Origin: Enterococcus_G camelliae
GTDB taxonomy: Bacteria > Bacillota > Bacilli > Lactobacillales > Enterococcaceae
Assembly (NCBI RefSeq): GCF_042685105.1
Contig: NZ_JBHUMO010000056.1
Location: 1 to 64,000, forward strand
DNA: 64,000 bases
Reading direction: 5' to 3'
Numbering within the stretch: the first letter of the stretch is position 1; each line of letters starts with the position of its first letter. The notes below the pieces were generated by a model. It worked only from the letters and a program-made list of their open reading frames with translations. It was not told where the DNA came from and ran no database searches. Shown in pieces: positions 34,516 to 43,962 of the stretch. A program made the position numbers and the translations under genes.

Positions 34516-34692
34516 GATTGAATTCCTCCATTAAACTTAATCGCTTTCTTTAGTATAGCTGAAAAAAAATAGAACGGGTATGAAATTGATTGAATAAGGT
34601 AAAATTATCCATCTTTCTAACTAAATAATTCCATTCTTATTTTGTTTAAGAACGATAAGATAGGACTAGCAAAAAAGTTGGAGGAAGACAAA

Positions 34693-36444
34693 ATGAATAA
34701 TTTTCAATGGATTTGGCAATATGCGAAATCTTACTCTAGGCAATTAGGTTTAGCATTGGTATTTTTGCTGCTGAATGCGGCATTAATTGTGATTAATCCA
34801 CTACTATCAGGAAAATTGGTTGATGTGGTAATTGACCAGCAAAAAACAGAGTGGCTCGTGCCATATGTAAGCATCATGATTGCGGTGACGTTCATTCGGA
34901 CTATTATCCGCTACACGTATCAAATCTTGTTTGAACGCGTTGGTCAAAATACCTTATTTGTTTTAAGACAAGATATGTACAAGAAATTGCAAGAACTGGA
35001 TTTTGATTTTTTTAATCACACCCGAGTGGGGGACATTATGGCCCGGATGACTGGTGATACCGATGCAATTCGCCATTTTGTTTCATGGGTAGTTTACAAT
35101 ATTCTTGAATGTGTGATTTGGTTTGTTTTAGCCATGATTGTGATGATGACGTTAAGCGTTCCTTTGACACTAGCGATGCTGGTTGTGACGCCACTGATTT
35201 ATTTTTTTACTACTAAAATGTCAAAAGAAGCCCACCCAGTGTTTTTTGAGATTCGCGAAAGTTTTTCCCGCTTGAATTCTATGGTAGAAGAAAATATTGG
35301 TGGCAATCGAGTTGTAAAGGCTTTTACAAGAGAACCGTATGAGCTGGAAAAATTTGCAAAACACAATGAAGATTACAAAGCAAAAAATATGGCTTCAGCA
35401 AAAGTATCTGCTACTTATCTTCCATGGCTAGATTTATTTGCAGGAAGCCTTTCCTTGATTTCATTGGCACTAGGTGGATGGTTGGTGATTCGCCAACAAA
35501 TGACATTAGGCGATCTAATCGCGTTTAATGGCTTTTTGTGGATGTTGAATATGCCCATGCGAATGAGTGGTTGGTTAATTAATGATGTGCAACGGTTTTC
35601 CGCTGCATGCATCAAAATCAGACAAATGCTAAATACGAAACCCCAAATTCCAATTGCCGCTCACTCAGAAGAAGTGACAATTCGAGGAGATATCACATTT
35701 GACAATGTTTCTTTCCATTTTTCGGATGATCCAGAAACGGAAGTCTTATCAAGAATTTCTTTTTCGGTTCATCCGGGACAAACGATTGGCATTTTAGGGG
35801 AGACCGGCTCTGGGAAAACGACGTTAGTAAATTTAGTCGCTCGTTTTTATGATCCAACAACGGGTCAAGTCCGTATTGATGGGAAGGATGCCAAAAGTTA
35901 CCCGGTTCGGCAACTCCGGGAAAACATTGCTATGGTCATGCAAGATATCTTCCTCTTCTCTAACACAATTGAAGAAAATATTGCATTTGGAAATCCAACC
36001 GCCGATGCACCTTATATCCGTGAAATGGCTCGCATTGCTGACGCAGATTTTTTTATCAGTAAAATGCCAGATGGGTACAGTACGATTATCGGTGAACGGG
36101 GCGTTGGACTTTCTGGCGGGCAAAAGCAACGAATTTCTTTGGCACGTGCATTAGCCAAAAATCCTGCCATTTTAATTTTGGATGATACGACTTCTGCAGT
36201 AGATATGGAGACCGAGTCGAAAATTCAACAAGAATTGACACGATTAACTTCAGAAAAAACGACATTCATTATCGCGCACCGTATTTCATCTGTACGAGAG
36301 GCGGATTGTATTTTGATGATGGAAAAAGGGAAAATCATTGAACAAGGAACACATGAGCAACTAATTGCAAAACGCGGGGCTTACTATGAGGTCTACCAAA
36401 AACAATTAGGACTGACAACCGCTGAAAAAGGGGGGAGCAACTAA
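34693..36444 (+). CDS. Heterodimeric ABC exporter, first subunit
   Basis: 583-residue half-transporter: six-helix membrane domain (about 20-310) then an ATPase domain. Walker A GETGSGKTT, signature LSGGQKQR and Walker B ILILDDTTSAVD are visible. The catalytic Glu after Walker B is Asp here, typical of the degenerate-site subunit of heterodimeric exporters such as LmrCD, BmrCD and EfrCD. The ATG follows GGAGGAAGAC. The stop overlaps the next ATG (TAATG). Likely a multidrug or lipid exporter; substrate not shown. Confidence 0.92.
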   Translation: MNNFQWIWQYAKSYSRQLGLALVFLLLNAALIVINPLLSGKLVDVVIDQQKTEWLVPYVSIMIAVTFIRTIIRYTYQILFERVGQNTLFVLRQDMYKKLQELDFDFFNHTRVGDIMARMTGDTDAIRHFVSWVVYNILECVIWFVLAMIVMMTLSVPLTLAMLVVTPLIYFFTTKMSKEAHPVFFEIRESFSRLNSMVEENIGGNRVVKAFTREPYELEKFAKHNEDYKAKNMASAKVSATYLPWLDLFAGSLSLISLALGGWLVIRQQMTLGDLIAFNGFLWMLNMPMRMSGWLINDVQRFSAACIKIRQMLNTKPQIPIAAHSEEVTIRGDITFDNVSFHFSDDPETEVLSRISFSVHPGQTIGILGETGSGKTTLVNLVARFYDPTTGQVRIDGKDAKSYPVRQLRENIAMVMQDIFLFSNTIEENIAFGNPTADAPYIREMARIADADFFISKMPDGYSTIIGERGVGLSGGQKQRISLARALAKNPAILILDDTTSAVDMETESKIQQELTRLTSEKTTFIIAHRISSVREADCILMMEKGKIIEQGTHEQLIAKRGAYYEVYQKQLGLTTAEKGGSN

Positions 36445-38225
36445 TGGCAAGAAATACATTTGCAGTTGATGAAGAATTGGAACAAGAATTTAATTGGCAA
36501 CACTATCGTCGATTGGGTCAGTATATCAAACCATACAAGCACTCAATCTATCGTGTGTTAGTCGTGATTTTGCTCGCCAATATTGCGAGCATGTTAGGAC
36601 CTTATTTTACCAAAGTAGCGATTGACCAAGTTATTCCTCAAAAGAATATGACACTTCTTCTTTGGATTAGCGTGATTTTTTTGGCATCTCTTTTGGTGAT
36701 TGCTTGGTGTCTGAAGTATCGTATTTTAAAAATGACAGAAATTGGTCAGGATATGTTAAAAGACATGCGATTTGATATTTTTCGTCATTTACAGACGCTT
36801 CCTTTCTCTTATTTTGACAATCGGCCTCATGGAAAAATTTTGATTCGCGTGGTCAACTATATTAATACGTTGAGTGATTTATTGAGTAATGGGTTAATTA
36901 ATTTGATTTCAGACTTGATGAGTGTCATCGTAACATTGGCGTTTATGGCATGGATTGACCCAGTGTTAACCCTTTATAGTTTGGGCTTATTGCCGATTTT
37001 ATTTGCAATAGTAATGGTTATCAAACAAAAACAGAGACAAGCCTACCAAGTGCTAAGCAATAAACAATCCAATTTGAATGCGTATATCCATGAAAGTATT
37101 GCTGGAATTAAAATTACCCAATCTTTTGCTAGAGAGCGAGAAAACTATCAAGTATTTAGCGAAGTAAATGAGGAATATCGTGGTTCTTGGATGAGTGCAG
37201 TAAAAATTCAATTTCTTCTTTGGCCAGTGGTTCAAAATATCTCGGTTTTAACGACGTGCTTAATTTATTATGTCGGAATTCGGCAATTAGGCGTATCGGT
37301 TTCCACTGGGACATTGATTGCGTTTATTGGGTACGTTAATAATTTCTGGAATCCAGTTATCAATATTGGAAATTTTTACAATTCCCTCATTACAGCTACG
37401 GCTTATTTGGAACGTATTTTTGAAACAATGGATGAAATACCAGCAATTCAAGACGCACCAAATGCCAAGGAATTGCCGATGATCAAAGGCGATGTGCGCT
37501 TTTCACAGGTAACATTTGGTTATGAACCAGACAAACCTATTTTAAAAAATGTATCATTCCACATTCCACCCGGTCAAAGCATCGCGCTAGTTGGACCAAC
37601 AGGCGCTGGAAAGACAACAGTGATTAATTTGTTAAGCCGCTTTTATGATGTACAGCGTGGTCAGGTGTTGATTGATGGCATCGATGTGCGCGAGGTCACC
37701 TTGCGTTCCTTGCGTTCACAAATGGGAGTGATGCTGCAAGATACGTTCATTTTCTCTGGAACCATTTTAGAAAACATTCGGTATGGAAAATTGGATGCGA
37801 CAGAAGAAGAAATTATCGCAGCTGCCAAAATTGTGCAAGCACATGAATTTATTCAAGAGTTAAAAGATGGCTATCATACAGTTGTTGAAGAGCGAGGGAG
37901 CACTCTTTCGGCAGGACAAAGACAGTTGCTGTCTTTTGCACGTGCCTTATTGGCCAATCCCAAATTGCTTATATTAGATGAAGCAACCTCTAGCATCGAT
38001 ACCAAAACAGAGGAACAGCTGCAAGTAGGGTTGCAGCAATTATTAAAAGGACGTACTTCCTTTATTATCGCGCATCGACTTTCAACCATTAAAAATAGTG
38101 ATCAAATTTTCTATGTCGATGAAGGCAAAATCGCAGAAGCAGGCACCCATGAAGAATTAATGGCGCTCCGTGGTCGCTACCATCACTTATATCAATCGCA
38201 ATATGATTTGATTCGAGCCAATTAG
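36444..38225 (+). CDS. Heterodimeric ABC exporter, second subunit
   Basis: 593-residue half-transporter with an N-terminal extension (about 1-30), six membrane helices and an ATPase domain. Walker A GPTGAGKTT, Walker B LLILDEATSSID with catalytic Glu, and switch His in IIAHRLSTI are intact. The signature is LSAGQRQ, not LSGGQ. Together with the Asp in the partner this gives one normal and one degenerate ATP site, the pattern of heterodimeric exporters. It starts one base inside the previous stop codon. Confidence 0.92.
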   Translation: MARNTFAVDEELEQEFNWQHYRRLGQYIKPYKHSIYRVLVVILLANIASMLGPYFTKVAIDQVIPQKNMTLLLWISVIFLASLLVIAWCLKYRILKMTEIGQDMLKDMRFDIFRHLQTLPFSYFDNRPHGKILIRVVNYINTLSDLLSNGLINLISDLMSVIVTLAFMAWIDPVLTLYSLGLLPILFAIVMVIKQKQRQAYQVLSNKQSNLNAYIHESIAGIKITQSFARERENYQVFSEVNEEYRGSWMSAVKIQFLLWPVVQNISVLTTCLIYYVGIRQLGVSVSTGTLIAFIGYVNNFWNPVINIGNFYNSLITATAYLERIFETMDEIPAIQDAPNAKELPMIKGDVRFSQVTFGYEPDKPILKNVSFHIPPGQSIALVGPTGAGKTTVINLLSRFYDVQRGQVLIDGIDVREVTLRSLRSQMGVMLQDTFIFSGTILENIRYGKLDATEEEIIAAAKIVQAHEFIQELKDGYHTVVEERGSTLSAGQRQLLSFARALLANPKLLILDEATSSIDTKTEEQLQVGLQQLLKGRTSFIIAHRLSTIKNSDQIFYVDEGKIAEAGTHEELMALRGRYHHLYQSQYDLIRAN

Positions 38226-38362
38226 GTGCTTCGATTGGGAAATAGGCCACGCCAAAGAATAAAAAAAGGCATCATCCAAGTCCCTAAGCGCTAAGTCAAT
38301 CGTAAGAGACAAAATCCATCTTTTGTGTCACGAAAGTTTCTCCGGTTCTCATCCTGAAATTT

Positions 38363-38370
38363 GGTATAAT
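38363..38370 (+). promoter_or_regulatory. Extended -10 promoter of the phosphohexomutase gene
   Basis: TGGTATAAT matches the extended -10 form TGnTATAAT about 31 bases before the ATG. No clear -35 is visible. Confidence 0.55.
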
Positions 38371-38401
38371 GAAAGCGAAATGATGGATAGGAGGAAGAAG
38401 C

Positions 38402-39910
38402 ATGAGTCATCTAACAGCGTTACAAAATGGTTCGGATATTCGAGGAATTGCCATTGCCACAGACGAATATCAAGCCAATCTGACACCGGAAGCGGTAAAA
38501 ACAATTGCCAGTGGGTTGGTAAATTGGTTACGAAATGAGAAAAATATCGTCCGTGTTCCATTAACTATTGGGGTGGGGCGAGACAGCCGCTTGAGTGGTC
38601 CAACTTTGGCAGACACATTTATGAATGAATTGCAAAATTTAGGGGTTCGTGTTCTTGATTTTCAATTAGCAACGACCCCAGCAATGTTTATGAGTACCCA
38701 GTTTGACCAGTTTGCCTGTGATGCAGGGATTATGTTTACCGCAAGTCATTTGCCGTTTTATTTTAATGGTATCAAAGTATTTAGCCAGACGGGCGGTGCC
38801 GAAAAAAAAGATATTGCCTATATTCTGACGCACCTTGATTTACCCGAAGCGAGTGCCGAGAAACTAGAAATTCAAAAAGCTGATATTTTAACGCCTTACG
38901 CGGAAGATTTAGTTAACAAAATTCGTAGAGGTATGCAAACAACTGCTAGTCAGCCACTCAAAGGGGTGAAGATTATTGTCGACGCTGGGAATGGCGCTGG
39001 CGGGTATTTTGCTGAAAAAGTGTTACAACCTCTGGGTGCGGATACCACTGGTTCACAATTTTTAGAACCGGACGGGCACTTTCCAAACCATATTCCAAAT
39101 CCAGATAATAAAGAGGCCATGGCAAGTATCCAAGCTGCTGTTTTAGCCAATCACGCAGATTTAGGTGTTATTTTTGATACGGATGTGGACCGTTCAGCAG
39201 TTGTAACGAAAAGTGGGGATGTCCTCAATCGCAACAACTTGATTGCCATTTTAAGTCGCATTGTCTTAGATGAATATCCCCAAACAAGCATTGTGACTAA
39301 CTCGCCTACTTCTGATCATCTGAAATCATTTATTGAGCAGTTAGGTGGAAAGCAAGTACGCTACATTTCAGGGTATCGTAATGTGATCAATAAAGCGATT
39401 GCATTAAATGCTTCCGGGATAGACTGTCAATTGGCTATCGAAACGAGTGGACACGCTGCGTTTAAAGAAAATTATTTTCTGGATTATGGGGCTTATGTCA
39501 TTGCTAAGATTTTGATGTTGTTACCCAAATTGCAACAACAACAGCTCACACTAGACGAATTAATTGCTGATTTGAGGCAACCTGCCGAGACACAAGAAAT
39601 CCGATTTAAGCTAATGACAGCTGACTATCGTGCGCTAGGGGAGTCTGTGATTGAAACTTTCCGTAAGGGCAAGCAGCTAGGCTGGATATTGGATCCAGAA
39701 AATGAAGAAGGGGTTCGCTTTAAAGTGACGGCGCCCTATGGTTCAGGCTGGTTTTTACTACGGATGAGTTTGCATGAACCATTGCTCGTTTTACAAGTAG
39801 AAAATGATGAATTTGGAAAGGTTCGACAAACCATAGCGGCATTTCCAGCAATTTTAGCGGCATTTCCAGAAGTTAATCAAGACCAGTTGACGGCTTATTT
39901 AGCAAATTAA
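38402..39910 (+). CDS. Phosphoglucomutase/phosphomannomutase-family protein
   Basis: 502-residue alpha-D-phosphohexomutase. The active-site serine motif is TASHLPFYFNG, where most members have TASHNP. The metal loop is FDTDVDRSAVV, the sugar loop is ETSGHAAF, and GSGWFLLRMS lies in the phosphate-binding C-terminal domain. All four domains are present. The exact sugar is unknown. GGAGGAAGAAGC precedes the ATG. It lies just upstream of nagB, but nagB has its own promoter. Confidence 0.88.
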   Translation: MSHLTALQNGSDIRGIAIATDEYQANLTPEAVKTIASGLVNWLRNEKNIVRVPLTIGVGRDSRLSGPTLADTFMNELQNLGVRVLDFQLATTPAMFMSTQFDQFACDAGIMFTASHLPFYFNGIKVFSQTGGAEKKDIAYILTHLDLPEASAEKLEIQKADILTPYAEDLVNKIRRGMQTTASQPLKGVKIIVDAGNGAGGYFAEKVLQPLGADTTGSQFLEPDGHFPNHIPNPDNKEAMASIQAAVLANHADLGVIFDTDVDRSAVVTKSGDVLNRNNLIAILSRIVLDEYPQTSIVTNSPTSDHLKSFIEQLGGKQVRYISGYRNVINKAIALNASGIDCQLAIETSGHAAFKENYFLDYGAYVIAKILMLLPKLQQQQLTLDELIADLRQPAETQEIRFKLMTADYRALGESVIETFRKGKQLGWILDPENEEGVRFKVTAPYGSGWFLLRMSLHEPLLVLQVENDEFGKVRQTIAAFPAILAAFPEVNQDQLTAYLAN

Positions 39911-39912
39911 CC

Positions 39913-39929
39913 ATTTGGTATAGACAACT
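39913..39929 (+). promoter_or_regulatory. NagR-type operator 1
   Basis: ATTTGGTATAGACAACT resembles the NagR/DasR (GntR/HutC) binding site as I remember it from Bacillus nag genes. It lies just upstream of the nagB -35. Confidence 0.65.
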
Positions 39930-39930
39930 C

Positions 39931-39959
39931 TTGCTTAAACGGACGGTTCGTGGTATATT
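39931..39959 (+). promoter_or_regulatory. nagB promoter
   Basis: TTGCTT (39931-39936), 17-base spacer, TATATT (39954-39959). The -10 overlaps the second operator, which suits repression by occlusion. Confidence 0.75.
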
Positions 39960-39974
39960 TGGTATATACCAAAT
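39957..39974 (+). promoter_or_regulatory. NagR-type operator 2
   Basis: Perfect 18-base palindrome ATTTGGTATATACCAAAT over the -10 and start site of nagB. It probably binds a GntR-type repressor released by glucosamine-6-phosphate. No nagR gene is in the window. Confidence 0.75.
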
Positions 39975-39991
39975 AGAAGGAGACGTTAAAA

Positions 39992-40702
39992 ATGAAAGTC
40001 ATTCAAGTCAAAAACGCACAAGAAGGCGGAAAACAAGCCTTTGCTATTTTAAAAGAAGAGATGGCGAAAGGGATAACAACACTAGGGTTAGCAACTGGTA
40101 GTACACCAGAAACACTTTATCAAGAAATGGTGAAGAGCGACTTAGATTTTTCGGATATGACTTCTGTGAATTTAGATGAATATGTTGGTCTTAGTGGCGA
40201 AAATCCACAAAGTTACCGCTATTTTATGAATGACCGGTTATTTCTCCACAAGCCATTTAAGGAAACATTCGTACCAAACGGGAAAGCAAACGACTTGGAT
40301 GCAGAATGTATCCGTTATAACCAAATTATTGCAGATCATCCTATTGACTTACAAGTACTGGGCATTGGTCGCAATGGGCATATTGGTTTTAATGAACCAG
40401 GCACTTCTTTCGCAGTTGAAACGCATGTTGTGGCACTAACGGAATCGACAATTGAAGCGAACAAACGCTATTTTGAGTCTATCGAAGAAGTCCCAACCCA
40501 TGCCTTGTCGATGGGAATTGCTTCCATTCTTAAAAGTAAACAGATTATTTTGATGGCGTTTGGTCGGGAAAAGGCTGCCGCTGTTGCTAAGATGATTGAA
40601 GGTTCGGTAACGGAGCAATTACCAGCAAGTGTTCTACAAACACATAAAAATGTGGTCGTAATTATTGACGAAGCCGCTGCGAGTGAGTTGACGAACGCGT
40701 AA
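39992..40702 (+). CDS. nagB: Glucosamine-6-phosphate deaminase
   Basis: Converts glucosamine-6-phosphate to fructose-6-phosphate and ammonia, allowing growth on amino sugars. 236 residues, the short form found in Gram-positives. Motifs LGLATGSTPETLY, SVNLDEYVGL, GIGRNGHIGFNEPG and the C-terminal region are typical. AGAAGGAGACG precedes the ATG. Two operator-like palindromes flank the promoter. A long terminator follows. nagA is not adjacent. Confidence 0.96.
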   Translation: MKVIQVKNAQEGGKQAFAILKEEMAKGITTLGLATGSTPETLYQEMVKSDLDFSDMTSVNLDEYVGLSGENPQSYRYFMNDRLFLHKPFKETFVPNGKANDLDAECIRYNQIIADHPIDLQVLGIGRNGHIGFNEPGTSFAVETHVVALTESTIEANKRYFESIEEVPTHALSMGIASILKSKQIILMAFGREKAAAVAKMIEGSVTEQLPASVLQTHKNVVVIIDEAAASELTNA

Positions 40703-40722
40703 TTTAATTGAAGGAATCATGA

Positions 40723-40800
40723 AAAAGAAATTGTTTGTGAAGTGGTTGCTAAACAAGACATCATTGTTTGGCAAGCGACTTGAGAACAGTTTCTTTTTTT
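40723..40800 (+). terminator. nagB terminator
   Basis: Long interrupted hairpin: AAGAAATTGTTTGTGAAGT and GTTGCT...AACAA pair with TTGTTT, GCAAGC, ACTT and AACAGTTTCTT, followed by a T-run. Confidence 0.7.
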
Positions 40801-40896
40801 GTGTGCTCAAAAAAAAGATTGAGGCAGAACGACGATTTTTCATGGTGAATTTTTGATTTATTTGGTAAAGTGGAAGAGAGAAAAGGAGGCGTACGT

Positions 40897-41571
40897 ATGT
40901 CAAAAATAATGATTGTCGAAGACGAAGCGGTCATTAGACAACTGATCAGTGAAGAACTCCAAAAATGGCAATTTGAAACTTTTGGAACAACGGATTTCCA
41001 TGCCGTTTTCGATGATTTTCAATCACAGGCGCCACAATTAGTGTTATTGGACATTAATTTACCTGTTTACGATGGATTTTATTGGTGCCAAAAAATTCGG
41101 GAAGTATCCAAAGTGCCTATTATTTTTATTTCCAGTCGCAATACGAACATGGATATGATTATGGCGATGAACATGGGAGGGGACGATTTTGTCACCAAAC
41201 CATTTGAATTGGATGTTCTTGTTGCAAAAATAAACGCTTTGTTGCGACGTTCCTATAATTATGTCGAAGGTAGCCAAGAAACCTTTGCTCACAATGGCTT
41301 AATTCTTAATGTTGACAATAGCAGCGTAGAAATTAATGGAGAGCTCGTAGACTTGAGTAAAAACGAATACCGCTTGCTTTATATTTTGATGAAAAATCAT
41401 GGGAAAATTTTGAGTCGTGAAAAATTATTGCGCGCATTATGGGATGATGAACGGTTTGTTGATGATAACACCTTGACCGTGAATATCAACCGTCTTCGGC
41501 GAAAAATTGAACAAGCAGGTGTACACAATTATATTGAAACGAAGGTTGGGCAAGGATATATTGTTCCGTGA
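40897..41571 (+). CDS. Response regulator, OmpR family (Bce type)
   Basis: 224 residues: receiver domain with acidic pocket (IVEDEAV), phosphoacceptor Asp52 in LLDINLP and Lys in FVTKPFE; C-terminal winged helix of the OmpR type (YRLLYILMKNHGKILSREKL and DNTLTVNINRLRRKIE). AAAAGGAGG precedes the ATG; an upstream in-frame ATG is not used in my view. The kinase gene starts nine bases after the stop. By sequence style this is the BceR/GraR group that answers peptide antibiotics, but no matching ABC transporter is adjacent. Confidence 0.92.
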   Translation: MSKIMIVEDEAVIRQLISEELQKWQFETFGTTDFHAVFDDFQSQAPQLVLLDINLPVYDGFYWCQKIREVSKVPIIFISSRNTNMDMIMAMNMGGDDFVTKPFELDVLVAKINALLRRSYNYVEGSQETFAHNGLILNVDNSSVEINGELVDLSKNEYRLLYILMKNHGKILSREKLLRALWDDERFVDDNTLTVNINRLRRKIEQAGVHNYIETKVGQGYIVP

Positions 41572-41579
41572 GGTGAGCC

Positions 41580-42605
41580 ATGACAATCAGAAAATTTTTA
41601 AAAGATCAGTGGCTTTTGTATCTTGCATGGTTCGTTTTTATGAGTTTAACCGTATTTGTTTTGTGGTTAACCCCTAATTACCCTTTCCGTTGGAGTGTGG
41701 TGGGTTATCTATTTTTTTTAGAGGCGGTTTTACTTATTGGGTTTCAAGCGATTTACTATGGGTTGAAGCGAAAATGGTGGGCGAAAATCACTTGTACGAC
41801 GAATGCCAGTCTGCTGCAGGATTACGTTACAGGAGCAAAAACAGAAGAAGAAAAAGTTCAACAAGCCTATATGAATCAATTGTTGCGTGAACATCAAGAA
41901 ACGATGCAACAAATCATTGGCAACCAAGAAGAACAAAAAGATTACATTGATTCCTGGGTCCATGAGATTAAGGTACCACTGGCCGCGATGCAACTACTCG
42001 TGAAGTCAGTCGAATTTGATTTGACTGACCAAAAATTTATCGCCATCGAAAATGAATTGGGGCGTATGAATGACTATGTGGAACAGGTGTTATACGTAGC
42101 GAGACTAGATAGTTTTACGAAAGATTATCTGATTAAAGAAACATCATTAAAAGAGACCGTTCAACCAGTAATTCGCAGTCAAGCCAATTTTTTTATTCAA
42201 AAAAATATTCGGTTTGAACTGCAAGGTGAGGACCAGTATGTTTTAACAGATGGGAAGTGGGTGGCATTTATTTTTCGTCAGCTGCTTTCAAATGCCATCA
42301 AGTACACTTCAGAGAATGGCCAAATTCTGATTCAATTTGCCCGCAACCTTCAAGGTGTGTCCCTTAGTGTCTCGGATACCGGTATCGGCATTCCGAAAGA
42401 GGATTTTCATCGCATTTTTGATAAGGGATTTACTGGTAAAAATGGGCGGAATGCGCAAATTCATTCCACAGGATTAGGCTTATATCTAGTGAAAAATTTG
42501 TCAGAAAAATTAGGTATTGATGTGACGGTCGAATCCCAAGTCAATTCTGGAACCAAATTTACACTCTTTTTCCCACAATTATCGTACTATCAAGAACAAA
42601 AATAA
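41580..42605 (+). CDS. Sensor histidine kinase, BceS-like
   Basis: 341 residues. Two N-terminal membrane helices (about 12-32 and 38-60) with almost no outside loop mark an intramembrane-sensing kinase. The phosphorylated His128 lies in SWVHEIKVPLAAMQLL. The ATPase domain has RQLLSNAIKYT (N box), DTGIGIP and GLGLYLVKNL (G boxes). In Bacillus these kinases sense through a partner BceAB transporter, which is not in this neighbourhood. It pairs with the preceding regulator. Confidence 0.92.
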   Translation: MTIRKFLKDQWLLYLAWFVFMSLTVFVLWLTPNYPFRWSVVGYLFFLEAVLLIGFQAIYYGLKRKWWAKITCTTNASLLQDYVTGAKTEEEKVQQAYMNQLLREHQETMQQIIGNQEEQKDYIDSWVHEIKVPLAAMQLLVKSVEFDLTDQKFIAIENELGRMNDYVEQVLYVARLDSFTKDYLIKETSLKETVQPVIRSQANFFIQKNIRFELQGEDQYVLTDGKWVAFIFRQLLSNAIKYTSENGQILIQFARNLQGVSLSVSDTGIGIPKEDFHRIFDKGFTGKNGRNAQIHSTGLGLYLVKNLSEKLGIDVTVESQVNSGTKFTLFFPQLSYYQEQK

Positions 42606-42663
42606 AAAACTACCCATGAGGCAATTCACTCTCAAAGAAGGAATTGCCTCTGGGTAGCTTTTT
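42605..42663. terminator. Bidirectional terminator between kinase and telA
   Basis: Interrupted hairpin: AAAACTACCCA, GGCAATTC and their partners GAATTGCC and TGGGTAGCTTTTTT. It lies between convergent genes. Confidence 0.85.
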
Positions 42664-43871
42664 TAGTTGTGATCAATTCGATGACTGGTTAGTTCTAACA
42701 ATTTTTCTTTTAAATCATTCTCCATAACACCTAACTCGCGTTCTGCATGACGACGTTTTTCTTTGCCTTCTTGCTGAATGCGGAGTGTTTCTTGAATGGT
42801 TTCAATCAAGTCATTTTGCGTTTGTTGTAAGGTTTCAATATCAACGATTCCCCGTTCATTTTCTTTGGCTGTTTCAATCGCTGAAATTTTGAGCATCTCA
42901 GAATTTTTCCGCAGAAGATCATTTGTGGTTTCTGAGACTTGTCTTTGAGCAGTGGCAGCATCCTTTTGACGAAGTAAGGTCAAAGCAATCACCACTTGGT
43001 TTTTCCATAATGGAATAGCTGTCGCAACCGAAGCCTGAATTTTTTCAGCCAACGCTTGATTGGTATTTTGAATTAAGCGAATTTGGGGTGCTTGTTGAAT
43101 CGTAATTTGTCTAGCTAAACGTAAATCATGGGTTCGTTTATCCAAACGATCCAGAAATTGTGTATAGTCATTGACTATTTGTGCATCCATTTGATCGCCT
43201 GTTTTTTGTGCTTTTGCCAATGCTTCGGGAATGATTTTTTGTTGCATTTCATCCATTTTTAATTCGCCAGCTGCGATGTAAATATTTAGCGCATCAAAGT
43301 AGTCTTTGTTTTTTTGATACAATTGCTCCAACATCAAGTTGTCTTGCAACAACCCGTCTTTTTCTTTGGTTAGTTTGACAGCAACCTTGTCAATTTGTGC
43401 ACCAATTTTTTGATATTTCGCTGTAATTTCGTAGATGGATTGCTTGACTTTCCCAAACATGCGTTGGAAAAAGTTGCCGTCACCGGCCCGCAATTCATCG
43501 GGATTGGCTTCTTGCAAGCGAAACATCAATTCTGTCAATGAGTCACCAACAGGACCAATGTCTGCGGCTTGTACGTGATTTAACATGGATTGCGAAAATT
43601 CGCTTAACTTTGTTTGTGCGTTGGCACCATAAGTAATCACAGCTTGCTGATTGTTGACATCAATTTTTTCTGCTAGCTCTTTCGCTTGTTGTTGGCGGTC
43701 TTCTGGTAACTGATCAATTAATCGTGGTGCGGTTTCTTGTTTCTTTAAGACATCGATATCGGCTTGTTGACTGGTGGTTAACGTGTCGATAGGCGTCTCA
43801 AAGGGATTGGCTAATAAATCATTTAAAGAATCTGTTTCAAAGGTTGTTTCTTTTTTCGACTCGTCTGTCAT
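42663..43871 (-). CDS. Toxic anion resistance protein, TelA family
   Basis: 402-residue soluble helical protein of the TelA/YaaN family. Recognisable stretches are LIQNTNQALAEKIQASVATAIPLWKNQ and LLRKNSEMLKISAIETAKENERGIVDIETL. Family members are linked to tellurite and to antimicrobial peptide or cell-envelope stress tolerance; the mechanism is not known. It lies downstream of the xpaC gene with a small terminator in between, so it may have its own promoter as well as read-through. GGAGTCCCTCC-type ribosome site (GGGAGGGA on the minus strand) is present. Confidence 0.9.
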   Translation of the reverse strand: MTDESKKETTFETDSLNDLLANPFETPIDTLTTSQQADIDVLKKQETAPRLIDQLPEDRQQQAKELAEKIDVNNQQAVITYGANAQTKLSEFSQSMLNHVQAADIGPVGDSLTELMFRLQEANPDELRAGDGNFFQRMFGKVKQSIYEITAKYQKIGAQIDKVAVKLTKEKDGLLQDNLMLEQLYQKNKDYFDALNIYIAAGELKMDEMQQKIIPEALAKAQKTGDQMDAQIVNDYTQFLDRLDKRTHDLRLARQITIQQAPQIRLIQNTNQALAEKIQASVATAIPLWKNQVVIALTLLRQKDAATAQRQVSETTNDLLRKNSEMLKISAIETAKENERGIVDIETLQQTQNDLIETIQETLRIQQEGKEKRRHAERELGVMENDLKEKLLELTSHRIDHN

Positions 43872-43903
43872 GGGAGTCCCTCCTATAAACTTTTCATAAT
43901 GAG

Positions 43904-43932
43904 CAAAAAAATCTAGCCATCAGCTAGATTTT
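43904..43932 (-). terminator. Small hairpin between xpaC and telA
   Basis: Minus-strand stem AATCTAGC / GGCTAGATT with TGAT loop, followed by T-run. It should reduce telA expression relative to xpaC. Confidence 0.7.
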
Positions 43933-43962
43933 CTGCAAAATCACTGATAAAAAAGAAGTTCG

